Source: Frankiales bacterium
GTDB taxonomy: Bacteria; Actinomycetota; Actinomycetes; Mycobacteriales; Jatrophihabitantaceae
Assembly: GCA_025963265.1 (NCBI GenBank)
Contig: JAOPUY010000111.1
Span: forward strand, 1-6,966
DNA: 6,966 bases
Direction of reading: 5' to 3'
Under the pieces are notes generated by a model. The model saw only the letters and a list, made by a program, of their open reading frames with translations, searched no databases and had not been told where the DNA came from. Each line of letters begins with the position of its first letter. Position 1 is the first letter of the stretch. Shown here one piece after another: positions 1 to 5,844 of this stretch. The position numbers were made by a program, and so were the translations under genes.

Positions 1-1
1 C

Positions 2-646
2 GTGTTCGCCGACGACGCCTACCGGGTCCACCACCTCAGCGCGACCGACCGTGACACCGCGGTCAACTTCGTGGACCTCGCCCAGGCCGCCGGAAACCCC
101 GACCGCGCCTTCGTCTTCGCCTCGACCAGCAAGGTCACCTTCGCCGGCGCCGGCCTCGGCTTCGTGGCCAGCAGCGTGGCCAACATCGCCGCGCTCTCGG
201 CCTACCTCGGCGCCCTGTCGATCGGGCCCAACAAGATCGAGCAGCTTCGGCACGTCCGCTTCCTCAGCTCCTACCCGGGGGGCGTCGCCGGTCTGATGGC
301 CGAGCACGCCGCGCTCATCGCTCCGAAATTCGCCGCCGTCGAGGAGATCCTCAGCGAGCGGCTGGGCGGCAGCGGACTGGCCACCTGGTCGACGCCCAAG
401 GGCGGTTACTTCATCAGCCTGGACACCGCCCTGCCGATCGCGGACCGGGTGGTGGAACTGGCCGATCAAGCCGGCGTCAGCCTCACCCCGGCCGGTGCGA
501 CCTACCCCGAGGGCAAGGACCCGTCGAACAGCAACATCCGACTGGCGCCGACCCGCCCCGAGCTGGCCGAGGTGCGGCTGGCGATGGAGGTCGTCGCGAC
601 CTGCGTTCAGCTCGCCAGCGCCGAGTACCTCACGCCCGCAGGCTAG
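2..646 (+). CDS. PLP-dependent aminotransferase, MocR/Rv3722c-type (3' part)
   Basis: This is the C-terminal half (about 214 residues) of a fold-type I aminotransferase; the 5' part lies outside the window, so the GTG at base 2 is an internal Val codon and not a start. The visible part opens with FADDAYRVHHL, the Asp-x-Ala-Tyr element that contacts the PLP ring. The Schiff-base lysine is in FASTSKVTF (residue 44 of the visible part), followed by a Gly-rich AGAGLGF. Near the end NIRLAPTRP carries the Arg expected to bind the substrate carboxylate. These motifs match the Aminotran_MocR family that includes the mycobacterial aspartate aminotransferase Rv3722c (known for the family). A cytoplasmic role in Asp/Glu nitrogen transfer is inferred. 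The last 17 nt overlap the convergent acetyltransferase gene. No terminator hairpin is visible at the junction. Confidence 0.85.
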   Translation: MFADDAYRVHHLSATDRDTAVNFVDLAQAAGNPDRAFVFASTSKVTFAGAGLGFVASSVANIAALSAYLGALSIGPNKIEQLRHVRFLSSYPGGVAGLMAEHAALIAPKFAAVEEILSERLGGSGLATWSTPKGGYFISLDTALPIADRVVELADQAGVSLTPAGATYPEGKDPSNSNIRLAPTRPELAEVRLAMEVVATCVQLASAEYLTPAG

Positions 647-926
647 CGAACTCCGGGTTGCGCTGCAGGAACAGCTCGACGAACGAGCACGCCGGCTCCA
701 CCCGCTTGGACTGCGCGGCGATGTCCTCCAGCGCGTAACGGACGAGCTGGCCGGCCAGCCCGCGGCCGCCGAAGTCCGGCCGGGTCTCGGTGTGCGGGAT
801 CACCACGACGCCGCCTCGCTCGACGTAGTCGGCTAGCCCCACCAGCTCGGCCCCGACCCGCAGCTCATACCGGCCGGCCTCGGGGTTCTTGCTGATCGAG
901 ACGGCGTTGTCGGCCTCGGCAGCCAT
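630..926 (-). CDS. small GNAT-like N-acetyltransferase (YjdJ/COG2388 type)
   Basis: This encodes a 98-aa single-domain protein of the short GNAT group. The acetyl-CoA pyrophosphate loop is visible as TRPDFGGRGLAGQLVRYAL (about residues 47-65), preceded by a strand VVVIPHTE. A CSFVELFLQRNPEF segment near the C-terminus matches the CPFVxxYIxxHPEY-like ending of the family. The N-terminus (VSISKNPEAGRYELRVGAELVGLADY) is the usual first hairpin of these proteins. The ATG at 926 is preceded by GGAGAGGA at a suitable distance. It starts 30 nt after the hadB stop and probably belongs to the same transcript. The substrate is unknown, and small proteins of this type often lack a defined target. Its 3' end overlaps the convergent aminotransferase gene by 17 nt. 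Confidence 0.85.
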   Translation of the reverse strand: MAAEADNAVSISKNPEAGRYELRVGAELVGLADYVERGGVVVIPHTETRPDFGGRGLAGQLVRYALEDIAAQSKRVEPACSFVELFLQRNPEFASLRA

Positions 927-956
927 GGCCTGTCCTCTCCGTCGGTGCGGGTGCTG

Positions 957-1397
957 TCAGTGGCTCGGCAGCCGGACGGTCATCCGGGCCTTGGCCAGCA
1001 CTGTCTCATCGTTCACCTTGGCCGTGAGGTCCAGGACCGCCTGTTGCGTCTCGGCGTCGACCGAGCGGACCTTTCCGGTCACGTCCAGGCGCGCGCTGGC
1101 GCCGTCGGCCACCACCACCGGGCGGGTGAAGCGCACCGAGTACTCGATGACCGAGCCGGGATCGCCCGTCCAGTCCGTGGCCACCCGGGCGACCAAGCCC
1201 ATGGTCAGCATGCCGTGGGCGATCACGTTGTCCAGACCCACCTCGCGGGCGAAGGACTCACTCCAATGGATGGGGTTGAAGTCACCCGACGCGCCGGCGT
1301 ACTTGACCATGTCCGCGCGCTCGATCTCGAAACTCTGCGGCGGCAACTCGAGACCGACCTCGGGCTGAGCGGCGGCGTGGCCGCCGGCGAGCTTCAT
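957..1397 (-). CDS. hadB: MaoC-like dehydratase, HadB-type
   Basis: This 146-aa hotdog-fold protein is of the (R)-specific hydratase/dehydratase type. The hydratase motif is intact: YAGASGDFNPIHWSE at about residues 33-47, with Asp39 and His44 as the expected catalytic pair, followed by AHGMLTMGL. In mycobacteria HadB is the catalytic subunit that pairs with HadA (or HadC) to dehydrate (3R)-hydroxyacyl-ACP in the FAS-II elongation cycle; in other actinobacteria the same pair occurs without mycolic acids. The ATG overlaps the hadA stop as ATGA, so translational coupling and a heterodimer with HadA are expected. No hadC follows; the next gene is an acetyltransferase. The family and gene order are clear, but the physiological substrate is inferred. 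Confidence 0.88.
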   Translation of the reverse strand: MKLAGGHAAAQPEVGLELPPQSFEIERADMVKYAGASGDFNPIHWSESFAREVGLDNVIAHGMLTMGLVARVATDWTGDPGSVIEYSVRFTRPVVVADGASARLDVTGKVRSVDAETQQAVLDLTAKVNDETVLAKARMTVRLPSH

Positions 1398-1849
1398 CGG
1401 ACCTGCTCGCTGGCCCGGGCGACCAGCATGGACGAGGCGGTGACCACGTGCTCGCCGTCCAGCGTCGTCACATCGCCGCGGGTCACCAGCATGTCGCTGC
1501 CGCCGATGGAGCGCACCGAGTCGATCGAGACCACCACCTGCAGCAGGTCGCCGGCCTGGATGGGCCGGCTGTAGGAAAAGCTCTGCTCGCCGTGCACGAC
1601 CTTGGTGTAGTCCAGGCCGAGCTCGGGGTCGGCCACCACCGCCTCCGCGGCGCGCAGCGTCATCACGATCGGAAAGGTGGGCGGCGCGATAACGTCGGGG
1701 TAGCCGAGCTCACGCGCCGCCTCGGGGTCGCGGTAGAGCGGATTGTCATCGCCGAGCGCGGCGGCGAACTCGCGAATCTTCTCGCGGCTGACCTCATAAG
1801 GCTCGGTGGGCGGGTACACGCGGCCGGCGAAGGCGGGGTCGAGAGCCAT
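1394..1849 (-). CDS. hadA: MaoC-like dehydratase partner subunit, HadA-type
   Basis: With the ATG at 1849 this is a 151-aa hotdog protein of the FAS1-type dehydratase (UPF0336) group. It starts MALDPAFAGRVYPPTEPYEV and carries the typical KIREFAAALGDDNPLYRD and VIAPPTFP segments. The Asp-x-x-x-x-His dyad of the hydratase motif is replaced by DDNPLY, as in HadA-type subunits, which provide substrate binding while HadB provides catalysis (family knowledge). The ORF stays open to a GTG at 1897, but that codon lies in the arm of a long hairpin and the extra residues do not resemble the family, so the ATG is preferred. No Shine-Dalgarno sequence precedes it; a TAGCCT hexamer lies 7 nt upstream, which could mean a leaderless transcript. 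The stop overlaps the hadB start (ATGA). Confidence 0.87.
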   Translation of the reverse strand: MALDPAFAGRVYPPTEPYEVSREKIREFAAALGDDNPLYRDPEAARELGYPDVIAPPTFPIVMTLRAAEAVVADPELGLDYTKVVHGEQSFSYSRPIQAGDLLQVVVSIDSVRSIGGSDMLVTRGDVTTLDGEHVVTASSMLVARASEQVR

Positions 1850-1856
1850 GGTGAGC

Positions 1857-1862
1857 AGGCTA
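1857..1862 (-). promoter_or_regulatory. possible -10 element for a leaderless hadA transcript
   Basis: On the minus strand TAGCCT fits the actinobacterial TANNNT -10 pattern and ends 7 nt before the hadA ATG, so transcription would begin at or next to the start codon. This would explain the missing ribosome-binding site. No good -35 hexamer is seen 16-19 nt upstream, so the call is weak. Confidence 0.25.
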
Positions 1863-1894
1863 GCCGACTGCTGGGCGAGGCCGCCCGGAGACGA

Positions 1895-1929
1895 CACTGG
1901 CCCCCACCGATTGCCGGTGGGGGCCAGTG
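1895..1929 (-). terminator. 15-bp GC-rich hairpin between rpmG and hadA
   Basis: Bases 1895-1909 and 1915-1929 are perfect inverted complements (arm CACTGGCCCCCACCG) around a 5-nt loop. It lies 35 nt after the rpmG stop and 45 nt before the hadA ATG. No U-tract follows on either strand, as is common for actinobacterial terminators. It may end or attenuate the tRNA/rpmG transcript, or act as a processing and stability element that sets the L33:HadA ratio. Confidence 0.6.
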
Positions 1930-1964
1930 CGAATTCTCGGACGACGAAGGTCCGCCAGCGTGGG

Positions 1965-2129
1965 TCAGCGGGTCTCGCGGTGCTCGGTGTGCTTGCCGCA
2001 GTTCGGGCAGAACTTCTTCAGATCCAAGCGATCCGGGTCGTTACGCCGGTTCTTCTTGGTGATGTAGTTGCGGTGCTTGCACTCCTGACACGCCAAGGTG
2101 ATCTTCGGTCGAACGTCGGTGGCTGCCAT
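1965..2129 (-). CDS. rpmG: 50S ribosomal protein L33
   Basis: This encodes a 54-aa basic protein starting [20 protein letters not shown] and ending in EHRETR. Two Cys pairs, CQEC (residues 14-17) and CPNC (residues 41-44), form a zinc ribbon, so this is the zinc-binding (C+) form of L33. The [20 protein letters not shown] stretch between them is diagnostic. L33 binds the large subunit near the E site. The ATG at 2129 has GAAAGG about 7 nt upstream. It lies just after tRNA-Met, the order common in actinobacteria. In many actinobacteria C+ L33 has zinc-repressed C- paralogues; nothing near this gene looks like a Zur box. The identification is near certain. Confidence 0.96.
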   Translation of the reverse strand: MAATDVRPKITLACQECKHRNYITKKNRRNDPDRLDLKKFCPNCGKHTEHRETR

Positions 2130-2171
2130 GGGTCGTGCCTTTCGGTTAGTCGTGCGTTACATCGTGCGCAG

Positions 2172-2245
2172 TATCGAGGGCCGGACTTGAACCGGCGACA
2201 CAGCGATTATGAGCCGCTTGCTCTACCAGGCTGAGCTACCCCGCC
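2172..2245 (-). tRNA. tRNA-Met (CAU), elongator type, with weak acceptor pairing
   Basis: The cloverleaf reads clearly: acceptor GGCGGGG, TA at 8-9, D stem GCTC/GAGC, anticodon stem AGCGG/TCGCT around loop CTCATAA (anticodon CAU), variable GTGTC, T stem GCCGG/CCGGC around TTCAAGT. The anticodon stem lacks the three G-C pairs of initiator tRNA, so this is elongator Met; a tRNA-Ile with CAU cannot be excluded from the anticodon alone, but the Thr-Met-rpmG order favours Met. The 3' acceptor strand is CCTCGAT, giving G1-U72, a G2-A71 mismatch and G5-U68. The discriminator is A and CCA is not encoded. It lies 42 nt before rpmG and 47 nt after tRNA-Thr. Confidence 0.88.
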
Positions 2246-2260
2246 CCGTGAATGCCAACG

Positions 2261-2278
2261 CATCGGAGGATTCCGATG
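2261..2278. repeat. 7-bp inverted repeat in the tRNA-Thr/tRNA-Met spacer
   Basis: CATCGGA and TCCGATG are perfect complements around GGAT, in the 47-nt spacer between two co-oriented tRNA genes. In the joint transcript this would form a small hairpin, a plausible site for endonuclease processing between the tRNAs. Confidence 0.4.
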
Positions 2279-2292
2279 TTCCGGCAGACCAG

Positions 2293-2365
2293 AGCCCCCT
2301 TACGGAATCGAACCGTAGACCTTCTCCTTACCATGGAGACGCTCTGCCGACTGAGCTAAGGGGGC
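2293..2365 (-). tRNA. tRNA-Thr (GGU)
   Basis: This is a complete 73-nt cloverleaf with acceptor GCCCCCT/AGGGGGC (7 of 7 pairs), D stem GCTC/GAGC, anticodon stem TCTCC/GGAGA around ATGGTAA (anticodon GGU, Thr codons ACC/ACU), and T arm TACGG/CCGTA around TTCGATT. The discriminator is U and CCA is not encoded. It is the first tRNA of the Thr-Met-rpmG group. Confidence 0.96.
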
Positions 2366-2452
2366 CAATTTCGGTGCTTCTAACGCCGGACGAACCTTAC
2401 ACGATCGCCTAGGGCCGAGCCGAATCGCCTGGGCTCTGCGCCATCCAGGCAT

Positions 2453-2494
2453 GAAAATGCCTTGGTGATCGCACGGGGGAACGACCACCAAGGC
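2453..2494 (-). terminator. hairpin with short T-run between tRNA-Tyr and tRNA-Thr
   Basis: On the minus strand GCCTTGGTG (2494-2486) pairs with CACCAAGGC (2467-2459). The stem can continue through a G-U and TCG/CGA to 13 bp around a 10-nt C-rich loop, and is followed by ATTTTC. It looks like an intrinsic terminator about 110 nt after tRNA-Tyr. A promoter-like pair at 2501-2529 would place a transcription start at its foot, so it could instead be a 5' structure of the tRNA-Thr/Met/rpmG transcript. Confidence 0.5.
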
Positions 2495-2500
2495 CCTTCC

Positions 2501-2529
2501 AGTATGAACCCTGGGTAGTCGACCCGCAA
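2501..2529 (-). promoter_or_regulatory. candidate promoter of the tRNA-Thr/tRNA-Met/rpmG unit
   Basis: On the minus strand TTGCGG (2529-2524) and CATACT (2506-2501) are separated by 17 nt, close to a vegetative promoter. The predicted start near 2494 is about 130 nt before tRNA-Thr. A further TTGACA at 2552-2547 lies exactly 17 nt above the TTGCGG, so the -35 assignment is uncertain. Confidence 0.4.
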
Positions 2530-2559
2530 CCCCGTGCAACGTCTTTTGTCAAGATTTGA

Positions 2560-2575
2560 TGTGACCTGGGTCACT
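2560..2575. promoter_or_regulatory. CRP/GlxR-like palindrome
   Basis: TGTGACCTGGGTCACT contains the perfect palindrome GTGACC-TG-GGTCAC and fits the TGTGA-N6-TCACA pattern of CRP/FNR-family (GlxR/Crp) sites at 9 of 10 defined positions. It lies between tRNA-Tyr and tRNA-Thr, 8 nt upstream of a minus-strand TTGACA. Binding is inferred from the pattern only. Confidence 0.35.
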
Positions 2576-2603
2576 GCTCGATCCCGGTCAAATCGTCCTT
2601 GCG

Positions 2604-2688
<85 letters not shown>

Positions 2689-2854
2689 GTGCAGCGCCGT
2701 CCTCGCGGGCGGTGCGCGGCACTGAGGTTACACGAACGGCCGGGCCCCACGTAGCCGGGCCACTCCTATAACGTCGTCAGCGAAACTGGAGCAGGCATCG
2801 CGAGCGGCCGTCGGCTGAGGCGCCCGCGAGCACCATCGTGAGGAGGCAGGAATC

Positions 2855-3346
2855 GTGGCTGACCCGTCGTTCGACGTCGTGTCCAAGATCGATCGCCAAG
2901 AGGCAGACAACGCGCTCAACCAGGCGGCCAAGGAGCTCTCGCAGCGCTTTGACTTCCGAGGGGTGAACGCCAGCATCGATTGGTCCGGCGAACTCGGGGT
3001 GGTGATCAAGGCCGACACCGAGGAACGGGCCGCGGCCGCTCTCGAGGTCTTCAAGGAGAAGCTCATCAAGCGGCAGATCTCGCTCAAGTCCCTGGACGCC
3101 GGCGAGCCCAAGCAGTCCGGAAAGCAGTACGTCATCACCTCCTCGTTGAAGCAAGGCATCGAGTCCGAGGTGGCTAAGAAGATCGCCAAGACGATCCGCG
3201 ACGAGGGCTTCAAGGGCGTGCAGGCTCAGATCCAGGGGGAGCAGCTTCGGGTCAGCGGCAAGAAGCGGGACGATCTGCAGGCCATCCAGGCCCTGCTCCG
3301 GGCGGGCGACTTCGGCGTGGCCCTGCAGTTCGACAATTACCGCTAG
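2855..3346 (+). CDS. yajQ: YajQ-family (DUF520) nucleotide-binding protein
   Basis: This 163-aa protein is the usual full length of the family. The N-terminal [23 protein letters not shown] followed by a [11 protein letters not shown] segment is the diagnostic YajQ opening. The C-terminal half has [20 protein letters not shown] and ends in [10 protein letters not shown], as expected. The family has two ferredoxin-like domains; members in Xanthomonas and Pseudomonas bind cyclic di-GMP and act with transcription factors (established there, not shown for actinobacteria). The GTG start at 2855 is fixed by AGGAGG at 2841-2846. The gene is divergent from tRNA-Tyr; TATAAC at 2767-2772 could be a -10, but no -35 is evident. 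rmlA starts 22 nt after the stop. Confidence 0.95.
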   Translation: MADPSFDVVSKIDRQEADNALNQAAKELSQRFDFRGVNASIDWSGELGVVIKADTEERAAAALEVFKEKLIKRQISLKSLDAGEPKQSGKQYVITSSLKQGIESEVAKKIAKTIRDEGFKGVQAQIQGEQLRVSGKKRDDLQAIQALLRAGDFGVALQFDNYR

Positions 3347-3368
3347 TGAGCGCACTCAGAGGAGCAGC

Positions 3369-4250
3369 ATGAAGGGCATCATCCTGGCCGGCGGATCGGG
3401 CACCCGGTTGCACCCGATCACCCGCGCGGTGAGCAAACAACTGCTCCCGGTCTATGACAAGCCGATGATCTACTACCCGCTCTCGGTCCTCATGCTGGCC
3501 GGCATCTCCGACATCCTGATCATCACCACCCCGCACGATCAGGAGCAGTTCATCCGACTGCTGGGCGACGGGTCCGACTTCGGGGTGAACCTGAGCTACG
3601 CGATCCAGCCCGAGCCGAACGGGCTGGCCGAGGCCTTCATCATCGGCCGCGCGCACGTCGGCGCGGACACGGCGGCGCTGGTGCTGGGCGACAACATCTT
3701 CTACGGCCACCTGCTCGGGCCGACGCTGGCTGACGCGGCCGGGCTCACCGCCGGCTGCCGGCTCTTCGGCTACCGGGTCAGCGATCCGGAGCGCTACGGC
3801 GTGGCCGAGGCCGATGAGAGCGGGCGGCTGCTGTCGATCGAAGAGAAGCCGACCCACCCCAAGTCTGACCTGGCCGTCACCGGCTTGTATTTTTACGACA
3901 CCGACGTCTGCGACATCGCCGCGTCGCTCAAGCCCTCGCCGCGAGGCGAGCTTGAGATCACCGACCTGAACAACGTCTACGTCCAGCGCGGCACCGCCGA
4001 GCTGGTCGACCTCGGACGCGGGACAGCATGGCTGGACACCGGCACGCACGACTCGCTGCTGGAGGCCGGCCAGTTCGTCCAGGTGCTGGAGCACCGGCAG
4101 TCCGTCCGCATCGCCTGCCTAGAGGAGATCGCCTTGGCCAACGGTTGGATCGACGCTGAACACGCGATGGCCCTCGGCCAATCGCTGGCCAAGTCGGGGT
4201 ACGGGCAATACGTCATGGACGTGGCCCGCCGGCACCAGTCCAAGCGCTGA
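3369..4250 (+). CDS. rmlA: glucose-1-phosphate thymidylyltransferase
   Basis: This is a full-length (293 aa) RmlA/RfbA enzyme, which joins dTTP and glucose-1-phosphate to give dTDP-glucose, the first step to dTDP-L-rhamnose and other deoxysugars for the cell envelope or glycosylated products. The nucleotide loop [13 protein letters not shown] (residues 6-18) and [18 protein letters not shown] (22-39) are intact. So are LGDNIFYG with the metal-binding Asp (106-113), IEEKP (157-161), GELEITDLN (193-201) and [10 protein letters not shown] (221-230). The ATG is preceded by GAGGAG. The gene is close behind yajQ and only 1 nt ahead of the carbonic anhydrase gene, so the three are probably co-transcribed. 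The usual partners rmlB, rmlC and rmlD are not adjacent. Confidence 0.96.
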   Translation: MKGIILAGGSGTRLHPITRAVSKQLLPVYDKPMIYYPLSVLMLAGISDILIITTPHDQEQFIRLLGDGSDFGVNLSYAIQPEPNGLAEAFIIGRAHVGADTAALVLGDNIFYGHLLGPTLADAAGLTAGCRLFGYRVSDPERYGVAEADESGRLLSIEEKPTHPKSDLAVTGLYFYDTDVCDIAASLKPSPRGELEITDLNNVYVQRGTAELVDLGRGTAWLDTGTHDSLLEAGQFVQVLEHRQSVRIACLEEIALANGWIDAEHAMALGQSLAKSGYGQYVMDVARRHQSKR

Positions 4251-4251
4251 C

Positions 4252-4740
4252 ATGGGCGCGATCGATCTGTTCCTCGAGCACAACGCCGAGTACGTCCAGG
4301 GCTTCCCCGGTCCGCGGCCGAAGGAGCCGTCGCTGCAGGTGGCGGTCCTAGCCTGCATGGACTCCCGGTTGGCCCTGTTCGGCGCCCTGGGCTTGGAGAT
4401 CGGCCAGGCGCACCTGATCCGGAACGCCGGCGGACTGGCCACTCCGGACACCCTGCGCTCACTGGCCATCAGTCAGCGGATGCTCGGCACCCGCGAGGTG
4501 GCCGTCGTCCAGCACACCGACTGCGGCATGCTCAACTTCGACGACACCGCTTTCCGGGCTCGACTGCTGGCCGAGAGCGGGCACGAGCCGCCGTGGGACG
4601 TGCCCGGGTTCACCGACGTCGAGCAGAGCGTGCGGGACTCAGTCGGCCGCATCCGCGCCAGTGAGTGGTTGGAGCACCGGCACTCAGTGCGCGGGTTCGT
4701 CTTTGACGTGGGGACCGCCAAACTCACCGAGATCCACTAA
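4252..4740 (+). CDS. canA: beta-class carbonic anhydrase (Rv1284-like)
   Basis: This 162-aa beta-carbonic anhydrase interconverts CO2 and bicarbonate in the cytoplasm. The zinc ligands are Cys35, His88 and Cys91 (CMDSR; HTDCGM). Asp37 and Arg39 form the catalytic dyad of the family. Length, the ALFGALGLEIGQAHLIRNAG region and the C-terminal SVRGFVFDVGTAKLTEI closely match the mycobacterial short form Rv1284 (CanA). The ATG lies 1 nt after the rmlA stop with no strong ribosome-binding site, so translation is probably coupled to rmlA. Bicarbonate supply for carboxylases is the likely role. The last 57 nt are antisense to the end of the rhodanese gene, although the family-conserved C-terminus is fully kept. 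Confidence 0.94.
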   Translation: MGAIDLFLEHNAEYVQGFPGPRPKEPSLQVAVLACMDSRLALFGALGLEIGQAHLIRNAGGLATPDTLRSLAISQRMLGTREVAVVQHTDCGMLNFDDTAFRARLLAESGHEPPWDVPGFTDVEQSVRDSVGRIRASEWLEHRHSVRGFVFDVGTAKLTEIH

Positions 4741-5181
4741 CGGGTCGACCCCAGTCACGCCTTGGACTCGAGTCGGTCCCGGGGCGGTTGGCAGGCCGGC
4801 GTCGCGCCAGGCCCGCAGGCCGCCGATCAAGTCGGTCGCCGGCACGCCGACCGAGACCAGCGCGGCCGCGGCCAGCGAGGACGTGTAACCCTCCCAGCAG
4901 ACCACGATCCAGCGCTGCCCGCGACGCGCGCAGCTCAGTCGGGCGGCGGAGTCTGGGTGCAGCCGCCATTCCAGATGATTGCGCTCGACGATCAACGCGC
5001 CGGGGATCTCGCCCTCGGCCGCACGCTGCCAGGCCGGTCGGATGTCGACCAAGCGGGCGCCCGCGGCCAGCTCGGCCTGGGCCTGGTGCGGGTCGACTCG
5101 GCTCAGCTGAGACCGGGCGGCGCTCAGCAGCTCCTCGACCGAGCGGTAGAGCGGTGCCGGGTCCAGCAGCTCGGCGCTCAT
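4684..5181 (-). CDS. rhodanese-like domain protein (sulfurtransferase)
   Basis: This 165-aa protein has one rhodanese domain at about residues 27-131. It shows ARLVDIRPAWQRAAEGEIPG (the CDC25-like strand with Asp46 and the downstream substrate-entry region), the active-site loop VVCWEGYTSSLAA with catalytic Cys95, and the closing helix DLIGGLRAWRDAGLP. Rhodaneses carry sulfane sulfur as a Cys persulfide. The 4-nt ATGA overlap with the cysteine dioxygenase gene suggests joint translation and a role in cysteine-derived sulfur handling (inferred; such pairs occur in other actinobacteria). About 30 residues after the domain (from about residue 135) have no recognised fold, and the last part is encoded antisense to the carbonic anhydrase C-terminus. 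Confidence 0.9.
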   Translation of the reverse strand: MSAELLDPAPLYRSVEELLSAARSQLSRVDPHQAQAELAAGARLVDIRPAWQRAAEGEIPGALIVERNHLEWRLHPDSAARLSCARRGQRWIVVCWEGYTSSLAAAALVSVGVPATDLIGGLRAWRDAGLPTAPGPTRVQGVTGVDPLVDLGEFGGPHVKDEPAH

Positions 5182-5783
5182 GCGGCGGGCGAGCGGGAGA
5201 CGAGTCCGAGTTGCGCGTCCGGCTCCGGGTCCTCGGTGGCCAGCGTCACGATGCGGCGCAGTTCGCCGACGTCGGTCACGTCGTAGTAGTTCATCGAGGT
5301 CAGGGGCGGCGAGTAGGCGTGCACGCTGACCGCGGGCCGCTCGCCCAGATTGCGGACGTCGTGCACGTAGTGGGCGCCGAATCCCACGGCCGAACCGGCC
5401 GGGCGCGACTGCTCCAGCAGCGCCTCCGCGGCCTCGTCCGGCCGCCGCCGGCGAGCAGGCGCCGGACGATAGACGGCCTCGCTGAGCTCACCCGACAGCA
5501 CGGTGAACGCGCCGCCCGAGCCGCCGTGGTCGTGCAGCTGAGTGCCCTGGCTGGGCAACCAGCTGATCAGCCAGACGTCGACTCGTTGATCGCGGTAGAT
5601 GCGCTGATGCCAGCGTTCGGCCTCGCTGTACTCGACGTAGGGGTAGTAGCCGGCCGCGACTTCGGCCGCGATGAACCGGGTGAACTCGACGAGTTGCACC
5701 GGATCGAGCGCGGGCGCGATGGGGCTGGTGGGCGCGATGGGCGCGTGGACAGGGGCGTGGGGCAGACGCCGAATGGCGTTCAT
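5178..5783 (-). CDS. cysteine dioxygenase family cupin
   Basis: This 201-aa cupin is of the bacterial cysteine dioxygenase type, which uses Fe(II) and O2 to turn L-cysteine into cysteine sulfinate. The iron ligands are His84 and His86 in HDHGGSGGAF and His141 in HYVHDVRN. The C-terminal SVHAYSPPLTSMNYYDV is a strong family signature. Gly replaces the Cys that is crosslinked to Tyr in mammalian enzymes, as is usual in bacteria. The ATG at 5783 has GGAG 7 nt upstream. The frame stays open to a TTG at 5891, but that has no ribosome-binding site. The N-terminus is Pro/Ala-rich (PVHAPIAPTSPIAPALDP). The gene overlaps the rhodanese gene by ATGA. A 170-nt leader with a short ORF precedes it. Confidence 0.9.
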   Translation of the reverse strand: MNAIRRLPHAPVHAPIAPTSPIAPALDPVQLVEFTRFIAAEVAAGYYPYVEYSEAERWHQRIYRDQRVDVWLISWLPSQGTQLHDHGGSGGAFTVLSGELSEAVYRPAPARRRRPDEAAEALLEQSRPAGSAVGFGAHYVHDVRNLGERPAVSVHAYSPPLTSMNYYDVTDVGELRRIVTLATEDPEPDAQLGLVSRSPAA

Positions 5784-5825
5784 GAGGGCACTCCGGGCAA
5801 GGGCAACGATGGACGGGGCGGCAAA

Positions 5826-5844
5826 GCTGAGCGAACAGCTCAGC
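5826..5844 (-). promoter_or_regulatory. hairpin overlapping the stop codon of the leader ORF
   Basis: On the minus strand GCTGAGC (5844-5838) and GCTCAGC (5832-5826) form a perfect 7-bp stem with a 5-nt loop, followed by TTTG. The TGA of the 38-codon ORF sits inside the 5' arm, so a terminating ribosome would block folding. This is the geometry of a translation-dependent attenuator, but the stem is short and the T-run weak. Confidence 0.4.

Noticed and set aside
1850..1897. GTG at 1897 as the start of hadA
   Set aside because: The codon lies in the arm of the 15-bp hairpin, and the added residues do not resemble HadA N-termini. The family start fits the ATG at 1849.
3252..4094. 280-codon minus-strand open frame
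   Set aside because: It is antisense to rmlA, whose motifs are all intact; the frame is a GC-codon shadow.
4742..4751. Perfect palindrome GGGTCGACCC
   Set aside because: It is short, GC-rich and inside the rhodanese coding region; such 10-mers arise often by chance in this composition.
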